Source: Kiritimatiellia bacterium
GTDB taxonomy: Bacteria > Verrucomicrobiota > Kiritimatiellia > RFP12 > UBA1067
Direction: 5' to 3'
NCBI GenBank assembly: GCA_017628025.1
Contig: JAGBZX010000026.1
Location: forward strand, 1 to 35,387
Length of the DNA stretch: 35,387 nucleotides
Shown here: positions 15,576 to 22,583 of the stretch, one piece after another
How positions within the stretch are numbered: position 1 is the stretch's first letter
How the letters are laid out: each line of letters starts with the position of its first letter
Made by a program: the position numbers and the translations under genes
Notes under the pieces: model-generated
What the model was told of the DNA's origin: nothing
What the model saw: only the letters and a program-made list of their open reading frames with translations
Databases searched by the model: none

Positions 15576-16759
15576 TGAAAATTTGGATAGAAAATCCATT
15601 TGATAATTTGCCGTCTGAAGGGTATCGACCACAGCGGTATTATTTGATGGCAGAGGCATTTGTTGCAGCTGGTCATCAAGTTGTCTACTGGACAGCAGAT
15701 TTTTCTCATTCTCGCAAAAAATATCGCGAAATTCAGGGTGAACTTTTTTCTAATAATATAGAGATAAAGCTTATTCCTACGCGGCAATATAAGAAAAATG
15801 TTTCAATAGAACGAGTTCTAAGCCATCGTGAATATGCACGAAAATGGGAGAAGATGGCTTTAGAGTATGCATCAGAAAATTCTTCGCCTGACATAATCAT
15901 AGCTTCAATGCCGACGCTTTCTGCTAGTTGTGCAGCTCTGAGGCTAAAAAAGGAATTAAATGCTTTTTTTGTAGCAGATATAATGGATGCTTGGCCAGCA
16001 ACCTTTAGAAGGCTTTTGCCAAATGGTTGTAAGTGGCTTTACAAAGTTTTGTTCGCGCCACTTCGCAAGGAGTTTTGTGAAATTTGTAAAGGTGCAGATT
16101 TTGTTACTGGCGTCTCTAGTCAATACGAACCAGAAGTAATGAGAGCCGGTGCGAAATCTTTTCTTAAGACGTATCATGCAATACGATTGTCATTAGATTC
16201 GCATCTTAAGTTGCCTGATGAGACTATACGCCTAGTTTATGCTGGAGGGGTAGGACGCACATATGATTTAGAAACAATTGTAATGGCGTTACCAAAGCTT
16301 CCTCGATGCACTTTTACAATAGCTGGTAGTGGTCCCGAAATTAAGAGGCTTCGTAGTTTATCTGAGAAGATTAACGTGTCAGATAGATTTTTCACTCCTG
16401 GGTATTTAAGGCAAAGAGAATTGGAAGAACTTCTTATCTCTTCTCATATTGGTGTTTTACCGATGGAGAAAGATAGTTTTGTCGGTATGCCATACAAATT
16501 GGCTGATTATGTAAGTGCGGCTATGCCAGTTGTAAGTTCACTTGAGGGAGAAAGCCTAGATCTTATAAATAAATATTCAGCAGGACTACAGTATGCGGCA
16601 AAAGATACTCTATCGTTTGTAGGTGCCGTTAATGCTATTTCTGAGGATATTATTTCTTATTCCGCGGCTGCTAAACGAATGGCTGAGGCGGAGTTTGATG
16701 CTACTAGATTATACGCTAGATATGTTAATTCTGTAATAAGTGCAAAAATGCGCTCATAA
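15575..16759 (+). CDS. GT4-type glycosyltransferase
   Basis: 394 residues with two Rossmann-like halves of the GT-B fold. The N-terminal half carries MKIWIENPFDNLPSEGYRP, AEAFVAAGHQVVYWTADF and a VADIMDAWP segment. The C-terminal half shows LVYAGGVGRTYDLETIV, FTIAGSGPEIKRL, the FFTPGYLRQRELEELL block and the donor-binding region VGMPYKLADYVSAAMPVV, corresponding to the E(x7)E region of GT4 enzymes although the first Glu is replaced. Such enzymes transfer a sugar from a nucleotide-sugar to surface polysaccharide or lipid-linked glycan at the inner face of the membrane. No other polysaccharide genes are adjacent. The donor and acceptor cannot be told from the sequence. Confidence 0.85.
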   Translation: MKIWIENPFDNLPSEGYRPQRYYLMAEAFVAAGHQVVYWTADFSHSRKKYREIQGELFSNNIEIKLIPTRQYKKNVSIERVLSHREYARKWEKMALEYASENSSPDIIIASMPTLSASCAALRLKKELNAFFVADIMDAWPATFRRLLPNGCKWLYKVLFAPLRKEFCEICKGADFVTGVSSQYEPEVMRAGAKSFLKTYHAIRLSLDSHLKLPDETIRLVYAGGVGRTYDLETIVMALPKLPRCTFTIAGSGPEIKRLRSLSEKINVSDRFFTPGYLRQRELEELLISSHIGVLPMEKDSFVGMPYKLADYVSAAMPVVSSLEGESLDLINKYSAGLQYAAKDTLSFVGAVNAISEDIISYSAAAKRMAEAEFDATRLYARYVNSVISAKMRS

Positions 16760-16769
16760 GACGTGTTAA

Positions 16770-16780
16770 TTTGATATACT
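16770..16780 (+). promoter_or_regulatory. Possible extended -10 element before the ceramidase-like gene
   Basis: tttgaTATACT places TATACT at 16775-16780 with an upstream TGA, in the 41-base gap between the glycosyltransferase and the ceramidase-like gene. The SD gggag (16789-16793) and ATG 16801 follow. No -35 box is clear. Confidence 0.35.
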
Positions 16781-16800
16781 TATCAAAAGGGAGAAATACT

Positions 16801-18321
16801 ATGTTTAAATTATTAAAAGCAGCTTTTTTTGCGTTAGCAGCTTCGTCTGTATCTACTAGTTTTGCCTCTACGATTGAAATTGGTTGGGCAGAAGCTGATT
16901 TGACCCCGCCATTTACGAAGAAAGTCCCGCTTGATGGTCAATATTATCAGCGAATCGCTACTGGTGTTCATACGCCAGTTTGTTTTGTGGCGGTTGCTTT
17001 TCGTAACGGGGAAGAGTATTTTCTTACTGGTTCAATAGATAATGTAAGTGTTCGTGATGTTTGGGTAGAGCAGGTACGCGCAGAGCTTGCCAAGCGCTTG
17101 CCAGAGATTAATCCTGCACGTGTAAGCATAAACTGTGTGCATACGCATTGTGCGCCAATGATTGGCTCTGTCGGTAGCCTTCTGCCAGAAGCTTCTCGCA
17201 AGAGGGACACGAAAGATGCTCTTTGGGATATTGAAGCGTATAGTGAATTTGTAACTCCTCGCGTAGTAGAAGCTTTAGTAAAGGCCTGGCGTGATTTAAA
17301 GCCTGGTGCTGTTGCTCGCGCAAAGGGAGTTGCAGATATTGGACATTGTCGTATTGCGATGTATCGCGATGGTCATGGCGAAATGTATGGTGATACAACT
17401 CGCGCTGATTTCGCTGGTATGTCTGATGGCGAAGATCCAAATGTTGAAATGATTTTTACCTATGACAAGAAGGGGCGTCAAACAGGTGCTATTTTCAATG
17501 TTGCTTGCCCTGCTCAAGTTATGGAAGCAACGTATCTTATTTCAGGCGATATAGCAGGCGTCTTAAGAGAGAAAATGCGTAAAATCCATGGTGATGATTT
17601 TTATGTTATTTATCAACCAGCAGCGGCAGGCTGTCAAAGTCCACGTGATTTGGTCCGCGGGTATAAAGATGCGCTTACTGATGGTTGGCATGCTGATACT
17701 TGCGATTTGCTTGCCTCGCGTCTCGTTACTTGTGCTAAAGATGCTAAAGTTTATTCAAAGGAAACAAATCCCCTCGTTAAGCACATGACATTTAAGGTCA
17801 CAGCTCCTCGTCGCAAGGTAACCATAGCAGAGGTAGAGGCTGCGAAGAAAGAACTCGCAGAGATTCGTTCTAAGAGAACTGACGAACAACTTTTCGCCGA
17901 TTTCCTTGCATATACAAGAGCGAATGAAGCAAAGGGCGGGCCTGGTCCATATGACTCAAAGTATTTGCCATTCGTTTTTGCAGATGTCGCAAAGGCTGTA
18001 ATAGCAAGGTCAGAAGACCAAGCTAAGAAGCCAAATTTGGAATTTGAAGTTAATGCTATGCGCTTAGGCGATGTCGCCTTTGTTACTTGCCCATTTGAGC
18101 TATATCTTATTTATGGCCAAATAATTAAAGCTCGCAGTGCTGCTAAGCAAACATTTGTAATGGAGCTTTGCAACGGTGATTATGGCTACATCCCATCAGA
18201 GGCAGTTATTAAGAGCCGTTCGTATGGAAGCGGAGTTAATAACGGAGAATTAGGTCCTGAGGGTGGTTATGTGTATTGCGATAAGGCAGTAGAAGCAATC
18301 AAGAAACTTTTTGATAAATGA
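16801..18321 (+). CDS. Neutral/alkaline ceramidase-family secreted hydrolase
   Basis: 506 residues. A signal peptide covers about 1-23 (MFKLLKAAFFALAASS, then SFAS), so it is exported. The mature start IEIGWAEADLTPP and the block VHTHCAPM, which supplies candidate zinc-binding histidines, match the N-terminal domain of the neutral/alkaline non-lysosomal ceramidase family. Further blocks are a central ACPAQVMEA and a late ELCNGDYGYIPS. PVC bacteria carry many distant members whose substrates are unknown and need not be ceramide. I use ATG 16801 because the gggag SD and the signal peptide begin there; an in-frame ATG at 16771 would overlap the -10-like element. The stop overlaps the symporter start (ATGA), suggesting that the product it releases is imported by that transporter. 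Confidence 0.85.
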   Translation: MFKLLKAAFFALAASSVSTSFASTIEIGWAEADLTPPFTKKVPLDGQYYQRIATGVHTPVCFVAVAFRNGEEYFLTGSIDNVSVRDVWVEQVRAELAKRLPEINPARVSINCVHTHCAPMIGSVGSLLPEASRKRDTKDALWDIEAYSEFVTPRVVEALVKAWRDLKPGAVARAKGVADIGHCRIAMYRDGHGEMYGDTTRADFAGMSDGEDPNVEMIFTYDKKGRQTGAIFNVACPAQVMEATYLISGDIAGVLREKMRKIHGDDFYVIYQPAAAGCQSPRDLVRGYKDALTDGWHADTCDLLASRLVTCAKDAKVYSKETNPLVKHMTFKVTAPRRKVTIAEVEAAKKELAEIRSKRTDEQLFADFLAYTRANEAKGGPGPYDSKYLPFVFADVAKAVIARSEDQAKKPNLEFEVNAMRLGDVAFVTCPFELYLIYGQIIKARSAAKQTFVMELCNGDYGYIPSEAVIKSRSYGSGVNNGELGPEGGYVYCDKAVEAIKKLFDK

Positions 18322-19532
18322 GATTCTCCCTCGGAGCGCGGATACTTTTAGGTATTGTTGTCGGTGTGCTGACTGGGTTGATATTCCCAGCAGCAACATC
18401 GTTTATATCGCCTCTTGGCGATATATTTTTAAGACTACTTAAAATGCTAATGGTTCCGCTTGTTTTTTTTAGCGTCACTGATGGCATATGCAAAATGGGG
18501 GACACAAAGCAGCTTAGCTCCGTAGGGTTACGCTTTATAGTATATGTTTTAATAACTTCGGCGGCATGTGCGCTTTTTGGAGCGTTGGCGGCACTACAAT
18601 TAAATTTAGGGGAAGGCGCTACTGGGTTTACGGCAGGCGCGTCTAATACAGTAGCGGTGCAGGGCTCAAATTATAGCTTTGCTAAAACAGTTGTTAACTT
18701 TTTCCCAGATAATGTTTTAGGGGCGATGGCCTCTGGCGAGTTGGTGCAGGTTATAGTCTTTTCTCTTTTTCTTGGAGTGGCGCTTCTTTCGCTTGGTAGC
18801 AAAGTCTCAAAGGTTACATCAGCTATAGAGCAATGTGCTCATGTGATGATTAAAATCACTGGTTATGTAATGGAATTTTCTCCTTTTGGCATAGCCGCTT
18901 TAATGGCTGATATGTTAGTTACTGTTAATGGGGCTGCGATGAAAGAACTTTTGTCTTTTGTCCTTTCTGTTAATGTACTATGTTTTTTAGTCTTGGTTCT
19001 TATGTATCCACTGCTAGTAAAGTCTTTAGCGCATGTGAAAGGCTTTGTTTTTCTTAAGAAAATCCACGAACCACTTCTTGTGGCGCTTTCTACAACATCG
19101 AGCGCAGCAACATTACCAGTTTCACTTGAGACGGCTCGCAAGAAGTTAGGTGTTCCAGAAAATATATTTTCGTTTACTTTGCCTCTAGGTAACACCTGTG
19201 GCATGAATGGCTTTGCGCTCGTTGTTGGGCTTTTTTCTGTTTTTGCTTTTAATCTTTGTGGCCGAGAGGTGACATTTCTTTCAGTTGTTCAATTTACATT
19301 CCTTGGTGTAATTCTTTCTGTTGGCGCTGCTGGCGTAAAAGGTGCAGGCATTATAATGACAACAATGCTTCTTGAAATCATGGGGCTAGATCTTGCGCTA
19401 GTGCCAATAGTAGCGGCGATTTGGCCACTGATAGACCCAGCAATGACAGTAGTTAATAATGCTAGTGATTTAGCGGGCACTGTGATAGTTGCAGAAGGCA
19501 TGAAAAATCTTAATAAAGAGGTGTATAAATGA
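18318..19532 (+). CDS. Dicarboxylate/amino acid:cation symporter family (SLC1/DAACS) with altered binding motifs
   Basis: 404 residues and about eight membrane segments plus two hairpins. The N-terminus ILLGIVVGVLTGL, the FLRLLKMLMVPLVFFSV helix and the HP1 loop TTSSAATLPVS place it in the GltPh-like family, which imports amino acids or C4-dicarboxylates with Na+ or H+. Two key sites deviate. The cation motif NMDGT after PLG(A/N)T reads GMNGF here (PLGNTCGMNGFAL), replacing an Asn, the metal-binding Asp and a Thr. In TM8, DxxRTxxNxxxD reads DPAMTVVNNASD, so the Arg that binds a side-chain carboxylate is Met. A neutral rather than acidic substrate, and altered ion coupling, are therefore likely. 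It is coupled by 4-base overlaps to the ceramidase-like gene upstream and the aminotransferase downstream. Confidence 0.88.
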   Translation: MRFSLGARILLGIVVGVLTGLIFPAATSFISPLGDIFLRLLKMLMVPLVFFSVTDGICKMGDTKQLSSVGLRFIVYVLITSAACALFGALAALQLNLGEGATGFTAGASNTVAVQGSNYSFAKTVVNFFPDNVLGAMASGELVQVIVFSLFLGVALLSLGSKVSKVTSAIEQCAHVMIKITGYVMEFSPFGIAALMADMLVTVNGAAMKELLSFVLSVNVLCFLVLVLMYPLLVKSLAHVKGFVFLKKIHEPLLVALSTTSSAATLPVSLETARKKLGVPENIFSFTLPLGNTCGMNGFALVVGLFSVFAFNLCGREVTFLSVVQFTFLGVILSVGAAGVKGAGIIMTTMLLEIMGLDLALVPIVAAIWPLIDPAMTVVNNASDLAGTVIVAEGMKNLNKEVYK

Positions 19533-20695
19533 ACTTATATAATGATGAAATTTTTTCTCTTGCTCCTTCTAGATCTATGGAGTTTATAGCAAAGGCTAAA
19601 TTGATGCAAAAATCAGACCCTAGTGTTATTTCGCTTGCTGGTGGTGAGCCTGATTTTGCTACGCCTTCTCCTATTTGTGAAGAAGCCGTAAAATGGCTAC
19701 GTGCTGGCTATACGCATTACACGATCTGTCCAGGTCTCCCAGAGCTTCGCGTAGGGATAGCTGAAAAACTTAAACGTGACAATAACTGTAATTATGATCC
19801 AGATGGAATTATAGTTGCCCCGGGTGGAAAGTTTGCTATTTATTTAGCAATTCGCTCTCTTGTTAATAAAGGTGACGAGGTGATGTATCTTGAGCCTGGT
19901 TGGGTTTCATATCCTGCTATTATTCAGGCCTCGGGCGCGACACCAGTTCCTGTCAGGCTTTCACAAGTTGATTCGTTTAAGCTTACTCGTGAAAAGCTTG
20001 AAAGTGCAGTTACGCCTAATACAAAGATTCTGATAGTAAATTATCCAAACAATCCAACGGGCAAATGCTTATCTCAAGGTGAACTTGATGATTTAGTAGC
20101 TTTTCTTGAGGCTCACCCGCAAGTGCTTTTGATGTCTGATGAAATTTACGAGCGTATTGTATTTACAGGCTCTAGTAATTTAAGTCCCGCTTCAATTCCA
20201 CAAATTGCTTCGCGAGTTATAACAATTAATGGCTTTTCTAAGGCAACAGCGATGACTGGCTGGAGATGTGGTTATCTTGCGACAACGCCAGAAATAGCAA
20301 AGGTTATTTATAGGCTTTATCAGCATACGATATCTTGCGTTTCAGGTTTTATACAAAAAGCGGCTGTTGTCGCTTTAGGATGCACAGAAGAAATTGAACA
20401 GATGCGTAAGCGATTTGAAGCCCGCCGCGATTTGTTTATTAATGGTATGAATTCCATACCAGGCGTTAGTGCCGAAATGCCAGAAGGGGCGTTTTATGCG
20501 TGGGTTAAGTTCGATTGGAATTCGATGAATAGCGAAGAAGTTTGTAACCTTATTCTTGAAAAGGCTCGAGTAGTAGGAGTGCCAGGTATCGCTTATGGCA
20601 CAGATGAGCCTTATGTAAGATTTTCATTTGCAGAATCTGATGAAATTCTAGCGGAAACAGTTCGCCGTATAAAGGAAGTTTCACCAGTAAAATAA
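19529..20695 (+). CDS. PLP-dependent class I/II aminotransferase (aspartate-aminotransferase type)
   Basis: 388 residues, fold type I. It moves an amino group between an amino acid and a 2-oxo acid. Visible blocks are SLAGGEPDFATP, GYTHYTICPGLPELR, the cofactor site APGGKFAIYLAI, VNYPNNPTGK, LMSDEIYERIVF and the Schiff-base lysine in NGFSKATAMTGWRCGY (K238), with the C-terminal VRFSFA Arg that binds the substrate carboxylate. It resembles the broad AspC/YfdZ-like subgroup; the specific substrate is open. The start overlaps the symporter stop (ATGA) and the RraA-like gene follows by 11 bases, so it probably acts on the amino acid brought in by the symporter. Confidence 0.92.
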   Translation: MNLYNDEIFSLAPSRSMEFIAKAKLMQKSDPSVISLAGGEPDFATPSPICEEAVKWLRAGYTHYTICPGLPELRVGIAEKLKRDNNCNYDPDGIIVAPGGKFAIYLAIRSLVNKGDEVMYLEPGWVSYPAIIQASGATPVPVRLSQVDSFKLTREKLESAVTPNTKILIVNYPNNPTGKCLSQGELDDLVAFLEAHPQVLLMSDEIYERIVFTGSSNLSPASIPQIASRVITINGFSKATAMTGWRCGYLATTPEIAKVIYRLYQHTISCVSGFIQKAAVVALGCTEEIEQMRKRFEARRDLFINGMNSIPGVSAEMPEGAFYAWVKFDWNSMNSEEVCNLILEKARVVGVPGIAYGTDEPYVRFSFAESDEILAETVRRIKEVSPVK

Positions 20696-20706
20696 GGAGT
20701 GTTAAA

Positions 20707-21381
20707 ATGGTTCTTGGATGCAGAATTTACGATGATTTTAAGCGCCCAGACAAGGAGCTTGTAGAGAAATTTGCTTCGTTTCCAGTCGCAAATATAGACG
20801 ACTGCTATGACAGATATTTTGCAATGCGCTATCCGCTTAGACTTATGAGTAATACGAAGCGTCTTGTTGGTGTTGCTTACACTGTAAAAGTTCCTCAGGG
20901 TGACAATCTAATGCTTAACAAAGCGATGGATTTAGCAAAACCAGGCGATGTTTTAATTGTTGATGCAGGGGGCTTTGATACGCGAGCAATATTTGGCGAG
21001 ATAATTGTCTCTTATTGTAAGAAACGCGGCATAAAAGGTATTGTAGTTGATGGTGCGATTCGTGACAGCGACGCTATTAACGAGATGACTGATTTTTCAG
21101 TTTATGCAAAAGGTGTCGCACCAGATGGGCCTTACCATAATGGTCCAGGAATGATAGGCACTGCTGTTTGTTGCGCAGGTCAAGTTGTTTTTCCTGGTGA
21201 TATTATTGTTGGCGACGCAGATGGAGTTATAGCTATACGCCCAGATGATGCACTAGAGGTGATAGCCAAGGCTGAGGCGATTGGTGAAAAAGAACGCGCC
21301 CTACTTAAGGGAATTGATGAGGAAGGTGTTTATCCAAGACCTTGGGTTGATAAACGTCTTACTGAACTAGGTTGCATATAA
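20707..21381 (+). CDS. RraA-like / 4-hydroxy-4-methyl-2-oxoglutarate aldolase family protein
   Basis: 224 residues. The family includes class II pyruvate aldolases (HMG/CHA aldolase) and the RNase E inhibitor RraA. The active-site pattern of the aldolases is present: VDAGGFDTRAIFGE (GGxxxxAxxGE, about 88-98) and DGAIRD (115-120) with the Arg and Asp used for substrate and metal binding. These support an enzyme rather than RraA proper. It follows the aminotransferase with an aaggag SD. Together they could transaminate a hydroxylated amino acid and cleave the resulting 2-oxo acid to pyruvate plus another acid or aldehyde. This pathway is inference. Confidence 0.85.
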   Translation: MVLGCRIYDDFKRPDKELVEKFASFPVANIDDCYDRYFAMRYPLRLMSNTKRLVGVAYTVKVPQGDNLMLNKAMDLAKPGDVLIVDAGGFDTRAIFGEIIVSYCKKRGIKGIVVDGAIRDSDAINEMTDFSVYAKGVAPDGPYHNGPGMIGTAVCCAGQVVFPGDIIVGDADGVIAIRPDDALEVIAKAEAIGEKERALLKGIDEEGVYPRPWVDKRLTELGCI

Positions 21382-21392
21382 CGAGGTTTTAA

Positions 21393-21875
21393 GTGATTGC
21401 AAAACTATCTAAATTCCTTACATTAGCACTTGCCACAGGCTTTGGAATAGGGCTTTATGCGCCGTTTGCTCCAGGGACATTTGGTTCGTTGCCAGGTCTT
21501 GTGCTAGTCTTTTTAATGTCATATCTGTCTGTACCTTTGCAGATTGGTTTTTGTGTGTTACTTGCTCTTTTTGCAGTATTTGTTTGTGGGAAGGCAGAAA
21601 AGTATCTTGGCATTAAAGATGATGGGCGAATAGCTGCTGACGAGTGGATGCTTTTGCCAATCGCATTCATCGCAATTCCGCTATTTGAGCTACCGCTTTA
21701 TAAGATTATTCTTATGTTTGGCGTCGTTCGCTTGATAGACATATTAAAGCCTTGGCCTTGTAAATCGTTGCAATCTATAAAAGGAGGGCTAGGTATCGTA
21801 ATAGACGATTTCGTAGCAAATATTTATTCACTCGTTGTTAATATATTTATATGGAAGACCACATTATTAGGGTAA
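21393..21875 (+). CDS. pgpA: Phosphatidylglycerophosphatase A
   Basis: 160 residues, an integral membrane enzyme that dephosphorylates phosphatidylglycerol phosphate in phospholipid synthesis. APFAPGTFGSLPG near the N-terminus, DDGRIAADEW (76-85) with the acidic metal-binding residues, and VRLIDILKPWPCKSLQ followed by GGLGIVIDDFVAN are the three family signatures. I use GTG 21393, 11 bases after the RraA-like stop and preceded by cgagg, because it gives the standard N-terminus. It overlaps trmB by 25 bases. Confidence 0.94.
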   Translation: MIAKLSKFLTLALATGFGIGLYAPFAPGTFGSLPGLVLVFLMSYLSVPLQIGFCVLLALFAVFVCGKAEKYLGIKDDGRIAADEWMLLPIAFIAIPLFELPLYKIILMFGVVRLIDILKPWPCKSLQSIKGGLGIVIDDFVANIYSLVVNIFIWKTTLLG

Positions 21876-22501
21876 AAGACCCGTGTAAACCACTAGAGTT
21901 TGATCTTTCACGCCCGCTAGAGGTAGAGGTAGGCTGTGGAAAGGGACGGTTTCTTACTTCACGCGCGAAGCTTAATCCAGATTGTGATTTTCTCGGTATC
22001 GAGCGTATGCTTGAGCGCGTTAGGCTGTTTGATGGAAAATGTCGTCGTGAATCTATTGATAATGCAAAGGTTCTTAGGCTAGAGGCGCTTTATACGTTCC
22101 ATTATTTGCTTCCACTTCATCATATCCGTACTGTCTACGTATTTTTCCCTGATCCTTGGCCAAAGAAAAAGCATCACTCGCATCGACTTTTTGGGCCATT
22201 ATTCCGTACTGCGCTTTGGAAGCGGCTAGAAAAAGGCGGAAAGATTGAATTTGCCACGGATCATCGTGAGTATTTCGAAGAGGTTGTTGAAGGTTTTGCT
22301 AGCGATACGCGATTTGAAGCTATAGAGCCAATGCCGCGCCCAAAAGAAGTTTGGACAGAATTTGAGACAATGTTCCGCGAGCAGGGTCTGCCTATTTATT
22401 CTGCAGCGTGGCGAGCGTTGGATGTAGAAGAATACGAATTGGAACCCCTTAGAATACCGCCGGAGGCTGAACCTCGGGAAGGCATTGTAAGAAGGACATG
22501 A
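21851..22501 (+). CDS. trmB: tRNA (guanine-46-N7)-methyltransferase
   Basis: 216 residues. TrmB methylates G46 in the variable loop of tRNAs using SAM. It has the SAM-binding motif EVEVGCGKGRFL (24-35), the FLGIERM acidic motif II, the signature FFPDPWPKKKHHSHR and a late TEFETMFREQG block. The start lies inside pgpA. The last about 25 residues (ELEPLRIPPEAEPRE) are a loose acidic/Pro tail beyond the usual end. An 82-base gap with a good promoter separates it from ileS. Confidence 0.93.
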   Translation: MEDHIIRVKDPCKPLEFDLSRPLEVEVGCGKGRFLTSRAKLNPDCDFLGIERMLERVRLFDGKCRRESIDNAKVLRLEALYTFHYLLPLHHIRTVYVFFPDPWPKKKHHSHRLFGPLFRTALWKRLEKGGKIEFATDHREYFEEVVEGFASDTRFEAIEPMPRPKEVWTEFETMFREQGLPIYSAAWRALDVEEYELEPLRIPPEAEPREGIVRRT

Positions 22502-22517
22502 AGGAATTTATATTTTG

Positions 22518-22546
22518 CGCACAATCAGCACTAATTATGATATAAT
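22518..22546 (+). promoter_or_regulatory. Probable promoter for ileS run
   Basis: CGCACA (22518-22523), 17 bases, then TATAAT (22541-22546) with an upstream TG (atgaTATAATac). The predicted start lies about 30 bases before the ileS ATG. The same 14-base block (22535-22548) and the same hexamer and spacing recur before the last gene of the window. Confidence 0.65.
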
Positions 22547-22583
22547 ACTCAAAATATCAATTTTCCTTAAAGAAATATAAAAA

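Noticed and set aside
22502-22583. T-box leader before ileS
   Set aside because: The gap is 82 bases, with about 30 after the predicted start; no specifier stem or antiterminator is visible.
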